Assembly: GCF_043641665.1 (NCBI RefSeq)
Contig: NC_092184.1
Coordinates: forward strand, 20,349,108 to 20,413,107
Source: Enoplosus armatus
Taxonomy: Eukaryota > Chordata > Actinopteri > Centrarchiformes > Enoplosidae
DNA length: 64,000 nucleotides
Direction of reading: 5' to 3'
Shown one piece after another: positions 24,201 through 57,107 of this stretch. The first letter of the stretch is position 1. The number at the start of each line of letters is the position of its first letter. Made by a program: the position numbers and the translations under genes. Under the pieces are notes generated by a model, which was given only the letters and a program-made list of their open reading frames with translations, had not been told where the DNA came from and did not search any database.

Positions 24201-27200
24201 TTAATGCAAAGTTTGTTGAGTGGCACATGAGGGTGAACGGACGACATTTTGATTTATTCTTTTGGAAACCAAATTTCATAAATGCTGCAATTACTTTGGA
24301 TATCTTGTTTATTATGGTGGCAGCAAGGATGTCCTTTAGGCAGAACGTGCTTTATAAATTTCATGGAAATCTGCCCATTAGATACTTAGAGACCAAAGTG
24401 TTGGTCAAAGAGAAATGTCCTCCAAAGGACAGAATGTTCTGGAATTATTATTCTGGTGAAAATGGTAAAAACAGTACCTTTTGACAACCAACTGACAAAC
24501 TGCAGATAAAGTTATCTTACCTGACTGGGCACCATCTGGACCTTCCCCAGAGTATTTTGCCCCATAACCGAAACAGGAAGTATCATGGGCTTAACAGGCG
24601 ATGGTAAGATGAGTGCTGGCCCTGAAGGTAAAGAACACAAGATCATTTTTAAATAATACCAACTCTAATAAAGTTAATAGTAGTGGGCTTGACAGACGGT
24701 AGGCAATGAACAACAAAGATCCACAAAACATGCCATCTCCCCTGCACCAAGGGCAACACACAATAGGTGATGCTGCAGAGTGGACTGCACTTCATTGTGA
24801 AACCTGTGGACACCTTTTGCCCTGGAATAAGAAAACACATCTTTGCTCGGGGGTAGGAAATAACCTGGTGCCAATACATGATGAATGTGTTACTACATAC
24901 AAAAGGTTTTTTTTTGTCTTTTTTGCCCATTCTGTAATTGGGCATTTTTGCAAATGTAAATTAATAAATTTAATGCTTCTGTAATTTGTTAGTGTATGGC
25001 TCATAGGAACAGAACTCAACATTGTCACCTGTTCACAAATGGAGCAGAAACAACATTGTCTATTGTCTGTCAGTCAGAAGTGTCCCCTTCACAGGAAGTT
25101 AAGAAGACTACAAATCCAATTAAATCGACAAACTATACATCAAAAGTTACAGCCAGTGATACTAGATTAAAGATTTAGATTAAGTTTTGTCTATTGAGAT
25201 AACCCAGTGTTGTAGTCTTTTGTCTCTTACCAGTGGAGTAGCCTTGAGAGGGAGTTGGTGTTGTCACCCCATACTGGTTGGTGGGCAAAGGCTGTCCCTT
25301 TGAGACACCAGCAGACAGCAGAACCTGCCTGGTTTGAGCATCTGCAGTCGGGGGTTCAGTCACAAGGAAATAGCTGGCAGTTGCTCCTTGGAGGGCAGGG
25401 TTAGTGGTGTCCAGGGGTAGTTGAATTATGTAGTTTTGCTGGACCTGTGATGTCCCTGTTAAGGAGGATGCGACTACAGCCCCAGCCCTACTGCTGAGAG
25501 GACTAGCATGTGCCTCAGAGCTTTGTAAGCCACTAACTGCCTGTGCCACCTCATCCAAGTTGGCCTTTGGTGTGCCAGGGCCTCCAAGGGACTTAGCTGG
25601 AGAGGAAAGATAGATGGTAGGTATCTTGTTTCCGGAAATGCTAGAAATTGCCTGATTCAAGGCAGTGTCACTGGAAGAATTGTCATCCTGGTTATCGCTG
25701 ATGATGATCTTCAAAGAAACTACATTGGAATCAGCTGCAGCCTTGCTTGGGGAGGTGTGGTTTGTCGATAGAGGGTCAGGTGCTGCACCAACTGGAACAC
25801 AAGTGGAGGATGAAGTGGGTGAGACAGGTGTGGATGAGGCAGGTGTAGCTGTAAGCGTTGCAGAGGTAGAAGCAGATGTGGGTGAGCCAGGTGTTGCTGT
25901 GGATGGTGCAGCAGTGGAAGCAGATGTGGAAGAGGCAGATTCAGGTATTACAGAGAGAGTAAACACTGGTTGAGTGTCTCCTCCACTGCTTGAAATTGAC
26001 ATATGAGGTAGTTCAGCAGTCAGCGTTGGAGTGTTATTCAGTTCAACTTGTAAAGGGGACAAAAAAGCAGGTTGGTTACTTGAAGAGGGGGCTGTATCAG
26101 GTGGCTCTTCAGAACCTTGTGCTTGTTTATGCGCCTGTATTTTGTCCACAATAGAGGCCGACGTTGCTTCTGGTGCAGGAAATGCTGCAGAGGCTCTCAA
26201 TGATGGAACTGTGGTTGATTCACTGAGGGCAGTTGTGGTGGAGGTGCTGTCCTTTGAGGCAGGCTCCTGGGTGACCATATTGTCTGAAGGAGGGGGAGGA
26301 GTATTCAACGGTTCATCAATATCCATTGGTGTCACAAAAACACTGTTATTGAAGAGTGAGGCCTTTTCTTTTCTGTTTGGGTCCACTGCAGCAGATGAGA
26401 CACTTCGGTGCTCCCCATGACTCACTAACAATCTGGCTGAACTGTTTTCAATTCTGGATACTCTGCCGCTAGGGCCAAGAACTGTTTTCTTTAACAAGGT
26501 GGGAGCAGTAGACTTTCTGGTCTTACGCTCTTGTCCAGGTCTCATCTTAACTGTCATTGGTGTTGTATCCGGTGCATTAGCATCTGTGTGTGTAGTGCCT
26601 GAAAAAAAAAAGTATTTTATGTCAGGAATCTTCATCAGCAATTAACTATGCGTAAAAGAGTATGGTGTAGCCAACTGCTGCAGTTGTTGTCAAACTGTGG
26701 TGAGTCTGCAAACTCTTGTGAAGCTTGTGAGTTTGTCCTGATCGACATGCACTAACAATAACATAGACAAGGCGGAAACCAAGTGCTAAATTTTGTTGGC
26801 CTGCTTTTCCCTTCATATTCCAGTGTGGCCTTACTTTTGATTTTCGACATGGTCAGGCAACATGTCAAACAAAATAGTTTTGTTCAAGCATAATCAAACC
26901 CATACACCACTTTCACCCTCCTTCAGACTTTGCACTATAAATGATAAATCTGACTGTATCCGTCATTTTTTCAATGACCATGAAAGCTTTTCTCCCTTCC
27001 AAAGTTTGAATTCAAGAAACTTGATTTAACCTTGACCAGTGTGAAATGGAAGACAACAATCCACAGTGGCATCTGTGTTTTATTCTTATAACTACTATTA
27101 CTATACTATTAGATTGTAAGAATACCTGGATCGTCACTTTGAAGGGGTCTGACTGTGGATGAAGGTCCAGCAGTGTCACTCTCTTCTGGACTACTGCTAA

Positions 27201-30200
27201 TATCACCATCCCCTGGTTCTCCGTCAGTGAATTTGGTTTTATCTGGAAATGCACATTTATAAAAAGTCTGTAATGAAATGGCTTTCCACTGTGCTGTCAT
27301 ACACAGCTGAAAAGAAATGTGATTCTGGGGCACAAACAAAATAGAAGTATAGAGTAGAAGCAAAGTAGGTCATAGTTACTGTAATCGAAGAGGTCATAGA
27401 GGGCCTGAAAAGCTGGGTCAGACTCTGTTTGCTCCAAAATGTCATGGATGGCATCATCACTCATATGGATTTCTCCCTGTACCGGAAGATATAGGTCAGG
27501 AAATAATGTAACGACACGGCTTAATGAAGCGATCATGATAAATGTTTATGAGGAAGATATTTGAGTGAAAAAAAGAAAAACTGTTATGATATTAGTATTT
27601 ATAGTTTTTCCGCACCTGTAATCCCAGGATTTCATCTATGGACTGGTCCGCCTCCACTGTGCTTGTTGAGGCCTTTGATGTTTGGGGAATTGGATCACTG
27701 ATATCAAAGATGAAACAGAGAAGAAAATAGTACAGCCGTGTTATAACATGCTTGCAGTCATGTCACAACTTTGATTGCCACTGACTAAATCATAAGTCAT
27801 CTATCACAACAACTTATGCAGTGAGGCAATGTAGAGTTCAAACTTAGTACTTACCTGGCAAGGATTTTGTTGATGTTTTCAGCGAGCTTCTCTTGTAACG
27901 ATCTGTCCCCCAATATCTTGTCACGTGCATTTTGAATCACAAGTTGCTGTGGAGATTAAGATCAGAATCAGAATCAGAAACTGTTTATTGCCAAGTAACA
28001 TACATTACAAGGAATTTGCCGTGGTCTGATGGTGCTACATTTGCAACATTTAGATGTGTTGTGAAGTCACAAAATGTATTAATCTAAAATGGATGAATAC
28101 ATTCAAGAGAGAGAGCATGCCATTTCTGATGCCATGAGGTTCTACTATCATGTATTGCTTCTAGGAACCAGCAGCAAACATTCAGATCTACTCACAGGAA
28201 AGTTCTCGTCGACGGCCTCTTCAGGTTGGGGTTCTGCATTGAGGCTACTGGTCGTCAGGGCACATCTGCCAGGGCCACTGGATCCACTCGGAGCACCACC
28301 CCTCTTCCTGGGGGTGTCCCTGAACCCAGCAGAAACGATTATAGAGTTGGCAGCCAACATGCATAAGGCATGGGTAAAACAATATGAGCACAATGAAGTG
28401 TGATCTCATACAAAACACCATAAACTAAAGCATCAACATATTAATAAATACATCTCTGAATCAGAATCAAACATTAAACTTGCTTCATACTTTCTGCATC
28501 CACATAACGTAAATGTCGTCATCTGCCAATGTCTGCAGGCAGCTCAAAATGTGTAAGCATTTGTATTAAATAACTATGTTGTATGTGTATATATCCATTT
28601 TCTTCAAGAATTTTGAATACAAACAAGGTGTCTACTCATCAGTGCCAACACGCTGCTCTGTTTAAGTTGATTTTATTGCCAACACCTGTGCTTTTCCTGC
28701 AATGACTTGTCAAAATGTCTGCTGTGAAACTAAAGCCATGTCCCTGGCACACCTAAGAAGAACTGAGCCACTGCAACCTGTGTTTGACAAGTCAAAAGGT
28801 GCACCATGTTAAATGTGCTTTTTATGATACTCATACAGATACACTGAATACAGCAGACATTTTGCATGCCCCAGTAAGTCATGACAGCGGATCAGCATGC
28901 ACAATAAAAGGACCCTGAAACTGAAGCAGCTAAATAGAATGCAGCCATCATTAATTGTATTTTTTTCACTTGTTTATTAACATCTACTTCTGTACTGAGA
29001 CAGCAGCATTTTTAAGCCACTGCAGGTTAGTATGACAACAGAGTCTGTCTTCAGCACTCTCTCATTAATGGCTTATTAACAATGACTGTAATATAGCAAT
29101 AATAATCACCCTTACCATTTCCGACGTCCAGGAGACAGTGGGCCTGCATTTAACCGATGTTCTGAAACAATTATCTGTATAGGTGAATCCCCTGTAGAGG
29201 ACACATTGCGTCACACATTATACAAAAGCAATTGTTTTGTGATTGATGATAGCTTGCAAGCATGCAAAGTACAAGGAGCTAGTAGAGCTTTCGTAAATCT
29301 TTCAAGAGCCCTACACAAAATGAAGCTATGGTATCAAGCCTTCATCAAAAATGACTGATCAGCTGTTTGAGTTGTTCATCTGCGCACAATAAAACTGACT
29401 TTTGTTCAAAGAAAATAGCTCTAATATGACATGGTTTGTTTCAACATCTCTACTGTATTAAATCAGCATCTCAGCACAGTAGGGAAATGACCACCACTGC
29501 TAATTTGTCTTTAATTTCATCATAGGGAAATTCAATAAGACAGCCCTTTTTTAGAAAGGAAAAACCACAACCTTTTAAACTGTCACCCCAACTACCCTAT
29601 AAATAAAATGAAAAATATAAATGATACTTACTGGGCGTAGTTAGCAATCGGTTGACGTCATGGATCTGCTGGTGTGTGCCACCACCTATAGCTAGTCGGG
29701 TGTGTGGGGCAGTGTAGCTCACGGGGGTGGAGTGGCTGAGCATGCTGTGGGAGGTGTGCGCAGGGCTGAGGATGGAGCTCGTTTCAGAGACCGATGAGCA
29801 GACAACAGCACCAGCTGAAGCAACGGTCAAGACACGCTGTCTAGCCATGTTTGCCATTCCTATGCGTGAACGTGCTGCAATAAACAGAGGCCGGTAAGTA
29901 AAAGGCCTATGTATCAATGTATTAACAACAGTGATTCACATATTTTGCCGGTTAGGGTTTATATGCTGATGCTACAGGCTCCAATATCAAACTGTGTAAT
30001 AAACAGCATTGTAATCACAATAAACTTCTGATTAGGGAAGCCATTTCCAGTCAGCTTGTCCAAATATGTAGAGCTGCACATGCTGTAAATGCAGCATCCT
30101 CACAGAATCTACAATTACTTGACACTTTCAACTGCATCCCCACACATGCTTTTGCCGGCAAACATTTTAGTGAGAGCAAACAACAGAATATCAAACTACA

Positions 30201-31101
30201 GACAGACTTACTTCTTTGACACGCAGATATGGCAGGAGAGTTCTGCAATGACCTATGGAAAGATATAGAAGATTAATGGAACAATATCGGTGATGACGAT
30301 CCCACTCAAAGTCAGCTTTGCAGTGGTTTAGATGATGAAACTTGAAGCTCATTACTTGATCTGGTTGAGTGTAAAATCCAGCTTTTTCCACAAGGAAGTC
30401 ATCATGGCAGGTACCTCATGACAAGACTCTGTTGAAGACATTGACAAATTACCAACAACACATGCATGACACATGAATAAGAATATTATATTATAAATGG
30501 TACATTTTGTAATGGGGACAATGTCAGATAATCTCACCCTTTGTTTTGGCAGCCACATACTCATTCAAGATGGTTGTTAGGCCTTTCCCAAAGACAGACT
30601 GTGTCGGGGAAGAAAACAATTAATCATAATGCAATTTGTACCTTTATGCGCATGACATTCACTTAACAGATTGCGATACGGCCTGTCAGAGAAAAGGGCA
30701 TTCTTACAAACACACAAGCAGGAATAGTCCCGTCTTCTGTGGTGTGGTCAGCATACTCTTTCAGGTTTGGGCTCTCATGAATGAAAGCTTGGCTTGTGGA
30801 GGATAGTCCCTCTTCTTGGAGGTACCCTGGGGAAGGACATTAACCGACATTCAGTTAGAGAGAAATAGGGGTAGCTGTTACAGCAACGCTCAAACGGCAA
30901 AACGGGTAGTTACCCTAAATACGCTGCATATTTATCGACAGTTGGCTATTAAACAGTTAAAGACGGTAAGCTTTTGAGCCGCCTGTTTACAGTTATAGCT
31001 AAGCACCATTGTTGGCTAACGCTACATCTCCGCTTCGTCAACAGTAACGTTAGACTTAACGTACCCAAAACAAGCCTGGCGACGTCGGACGGCAGCAACA
31101 T
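21282..31101 (-). CDS. npat: NPAT, nuclear protein of the ATM locus (17 coding exons, 1383 aa)
   Basis: NPAT is the cyclin E-CDK2 substrate that activates replication-dependent histone genes at histone locus bodies. Exons in transcript order: 31101-31065, 30826-30708, 30598-30538, 30428-30356, 30252-30212, 29874-29632, 29191-29116, 28319-28196, 27946-27855, 27697-27616, 27476-27380, 27242-27126, 26598-25231, 24621-24521, 24012-23919, 23744-22399, 21362-21282 (4152 nt; human NPAT 1427 aa). The amino end MLLPSDVARLVLGYLQ is the LisH region. Other conserved blocks are DKILGDRSLQEKLAENINK, EQTESDPAFQALYDLFDY, ASEAGSENSINMAAHTLMIL and the end DLDVDKFLSSLHYDE. Two giant exons (1368 and 1346 nt) encode Ser/Thr/Pro-rich, probably disordered sequence with many SP/TP sites. 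Confidence 0.96.
21700..21850. repeat. Fish interspersed repeat fragment (ctgcttatcctg-type)
   Basis: The series actgcttatcctgatcaggg, 'agcctgccagtctatta', 'acattcacacctac' and 'ggcaatagagtttccaat' follows a very common teleost repeat. It is degenerate and non-coding, within the last npat intron. Confidence 0.6.
22088..22270 (-). repeat. Fish interspersed repeat (TCGATTAATCG-type), copy 2
   Basis: Reverse-oriented relative of 1652-1825 in the last npat intron. The reverse complement contains tcacatttgtaaagctggaa, two mismatches from copy 1, and ends with the 'caactaacgattattttt' segment. Confidence 0.7.
25795..25945 (-). repeat. Imperfect coding repeat in npat (Ser/Thr/Ala/Pro tract)
   Basis: Within the 1368-nt npat exon, roughly residues 605-655 are almost entirely S, T, A and P, in recurring units such as STSAST, TATPGSPTSAST and TATPASSTPVSPTS. 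At DNA level it is an imperfect short-unit repeat. It probably varies in length between related species. Confidence 0.6.
27960..28060 (+). repeat. Retroposon tail / SINE-like fragment
   Basis: Begins with repeated 'cagaat' units (gatcagaatcagaatcag), followed by 'tttattgccaagtaacatac' and 'acaaggaatttgccgtgg'. This is a stretch I recognise as recurring in fish genomes, often at ends of retroposed elements. It sits in npat intron 8 (27947-28195). Confidence 0.6.
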
Positions 31102-32084
31102 GTCTGCCTGTTGGTTGATAAAAAGCGCGTAGTAGTGAAGAGTTAGCTACATCTTCAGGAAAGGTCTCTCAGAAATCCGCTGAATGTCGTCAAATTCAAA
31201 ACCGTCAGCGGTATTATTGTGAAAGAGACGTCCTGAGGACACTGCCGCTTACTCAAAAGGCGGGGAACTCAAGCACGCATAACCCGGAAGTTTCAAACTG
31301 AGCTGCCGTTTGGAATGTCGGTAGTTGTAGTCCACTTCCAAACGTCAAGCTGTACTACACCCTTCAGGCGGCTATATACATATATATAAGTGTAATAGAT
31401 CGAACATGACTTCTACGTGCTATTTATTACGTTAATAATATTACACCATACAGAACAGTGCGTTTGTTTTAACGTTGGCACTAACGTTAACAGACACTCT
31501 CGGTTATGGCCACGACCAGGAAGTGATGTAGCCTCTTCACTGCTGCTGCTGGGGCGGGAATTTCCTGCGTGTTCTACGTGTGCGTGCGTGCGTGCGGGTG
31601 TCTCTCAACCCACGTCAAGAAGGCAAAGTTGTGAGGAGCACAACATACACAGCAGCAGGCTCCCCCAGCACTGTAATATCTCAGGTAACATCTGCAGCTG
31701 CATGTGTGACAGCTCCGTAACTACAAGCGATAAAGACACCAGAGGTCAGTGAACAGACTGATTGTACTGTTTGAATGGACGTTTGTGAATCAAGTTCAAA
31801 CTAGTCTTGCACTGTTGTGTTGCTAAAGTAGCTCGTGTACAAGGCCAGGCTGAATACAGAGTGATATGCAGGAGTTAGGTTCACTGGTAGCTATTTAAAC
31901 TGTCATTTCATATAATTAGTTTGTCAGTAGCGCTTTGGAGAGGAGAGCTGATACCTATTCTAAGTAACTGTAGTGTAGGCACAATGTGGGCGACTAATAA
32001 CATAATCTCTTGTAAACATCCTGTCATGGCAGGTAGAATAGTCGACACTGATGAAAGCTGTGCCCTCATCCACTGTGAAGCACA
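31102..32084. promoter_or_regulatory. Shared npat-atm bidirectional promoter region
   Basis: The npat and atm start codons are 983 bp apart, head to head, as in mammals where the two genes share a promoter. Visible elements are an ETS-type site CCCGGAAGT (31283-31291), a GGCGGGGAA box (about 31260-31267) and an E2F-like GGGCGGGAA (31552-31560) followed by TTTCC. An atm noncoding first exon probably ends at 31744 (accagag/gtcagtg). A candidate acceptor before the atm start exon lies at 32031-32032. E2F-type sites fit the S-phase role of npat. Function is inferred. Confidence 0.75.
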
Positions 32085-54698
<22,614 letters not shown>

Positions 54699-55917
54699 AC
54701 CTGAGAGAAGATACACTTGGGCTCATTCAGTTCATGCATCAAACAACAAGTGTAGTGGACTCATTTTCTTCTTCTCCTCTGTATAATGACTAGAGGCAGT
54801 TCTTGATCTTTGCTTGTGCCAGAGAAACTCCCATTCTAAACTTTGCCACAGATGTTACCCCTCAAAAAACAATGCTGCTTTTACCTGTTGTTGAAGACAT
54901 AAAATCACCACAAAGCTAAAGTCAGAACAGTGCACGGACACTTTGCAAACGATCTTTAGAATATAAACGTATATAAACGTGAAGACCAACAGTTTTTTGT
55001 TTTTTTTGCTGCAGTAATCTGTGCAGTAATCTCAAAAAGGAATTTCAAGACCAAAGATTGTTCCTGTATTTTACCCAATGTGATGTGAATGTTTTTATAC
55101 CGTCAACTGTTGTATGAATTGATTAATTATTGGCAATGAATTCCCAAAACTCTTTACTATGAATATATGTCTTATGAATGTATGATGTGCCTTTTGAATA
55201 AAGTTCACTTTAAATTCCATTTAAATCCTTTTTTTTCACTTCAACTGTTTGTTTGTTAGCTCAGTTCTTTTTAATATTGTGTTGTGCTGTAATTCTCTTG
55301 GCCATTTAGAAATGTATGATGTGTGTAAAGATTTGAACTATTCAACAGCAACTTTATTCTACTTTATTACTTCCCTGCTCTTTAGCATGGTTTCTGTATC
55401 AATAAATACATTTAAAAAAGTCAAGATTTGTTTAAATTGTCTTTCAGTTTACATCAGAGTTGTAATGGAGCGAACTGCTAATTCAGTACAAGTTTATTTA
55501 CACATGTAATTGTGCTCCCTGCATTTTCTGTCAATCATTGACTGGAGTATTGAAGCTTAATGTGTTTGTCTGTATACAGTTCATGTAGTGAAGTGACAGT
55601 TCGGCAGTCCTTATTGTGCTTGTTGTGTGCGCAGGAGGGAAACTTTAAACCGATGCTGATGAAGTGCGAGGAGTGGCCTCACACAAATCCTTTTATTTTA
55701 TCACTGTGAGGCCGCAGAGAGCAGACCGGGGCAAACGCGAGAGGAGATGCTGGAGATCTGAACTGCATCTTTCCAGAGAAACATCTCTCTAACGCCTTCA
55801 ATTACTCCTGGAGTGGACATTGATATTGACCAGACTGATGTTTGAATTATCTCAGGAGGACATTTCTTTCCATTGCATCTGTCAGTAAATCGTAAGATAT
55901 TGTTGGTTAAACAGAAA
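54699..55917 (+). other. atm 3'UTR, intergenic gap and protease 5' leader
   Basis: The atm 3'UTR runs from 54699 to the AATAAA at 55197-55202. The next few hundred bases are AT-rich and without a recognisable gene. From about 55600 the sequence becomes the probable 5' leader of the TMPRSS2-like gene, ending in acagaaaATG at 55918. Confidence 0.65.
55197..55202 (+). terminator. atm polyadenylation signal AATAAA
   Basis: Canonical AATAAA about 500 nt after the atm stop, followed within 25 nt by a T-rich stretch (ccttttttttc). Confidence 0.75.
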
Positions 55918-57048
55918 ATGACCACTAATCCGGTAAGTTTTTATTTGAATTCATGTGTTCATATCAGTTATCTGTATGTGTAAAAAGAGTATTATTCAGA
56001 CTATAATAACACAAATATTGAAAATAGCAAGAGTTTTAGAAATGTGAGTGAATAAAATATGTGCGATTCAAATGCTGGATAAATCTCACTTGTACATTTA
56101 CATTTTAGACTTTTTTCTGGATACTTTAAAAGAAACAAAAGCTGAAATTCATAAATCACCATCATTAAAATCAGTTTTATTCTCATCACTTATGCTTTAC
56201 TGACAGTATCTAGACTCGGGTCCTTCTTTCATCCGTGAAGATGACAAGAGGAAACTTCCTCCACCCAGCCAATCAGATGTTAAACCTCAGTATGTTCATC
56301 ATCTGGCCCTGAAACCCCCACCTGAGATCAGCCACTCCATTCCCAAACACAAAGGTAAACCCGCCCTCCTTTTCATTTAATCAGCAGTTCATGCTGTTGA
56401 AGTGATTTTAACAACTTTGTGGGGGCTTTGAATAGGATTTTTCTCTAAGAAAGACTGATTGAAGGTTCATTTGGACATCGGTCGAAACAACACTTTCATA
56501 ACTAAATCCTTGTAGACACACTGTTCTAATAAATAATACTTTATCAGATATACCGAATAAATGGGATAAACTCAAAACTACATTTCGATTTTCATATTGA
56601 GGACAGCCATTGACCTATATGTGTTTAAAAATACAAATGTTATTCCTTTAATAGACCGTACTTATTTTAATGTAAATGTCTCATACAACAGTAATTTCTG
56701 CCAGTCATAGAGATGCATTCACATGATTGTTTTATACATTTCTTTCTACAATAAAGAATAAGAAAAGCAGATGATTTAATCTGATGATTAATCTGTCTGA
56801 AAAGGTCCACTTATTAAACACATTTAAGTGGGTGTAAATGGGTTTCCAGTCACAGTGTGTGTCGTCCTGTCAGATGTAAAACAGAGGTGTGTGAAGTTCA
56901 CCGCGGCTGCTGTGATCTGCCTGCTGCTCCTCCTGCTGGTGGCTGGAGTCCTCCTCGCTTATTACTGTGAGTGCAGGATTTATCCCATCTGTCCGCTGTG
57001 ATAACTCATATGCTTTATTATTACAGCCTGTGTGTGAACTGAGCCTTG

Positions 57049-57107
<59 letters not shown>

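Noticed and set aside
24225..24480. Possible repeat related to the degenerate element at 14640-14885
   Set aside because: Only short blocks such as 'tttcatggaaatctgcc' look similar; too weak to call.
31417..31752. 111-codon ORF in the atm leader region
   Set aside because: Covers probable promoter and noncoding exon; no protein similarity and it runs through the probable donor at 31744.
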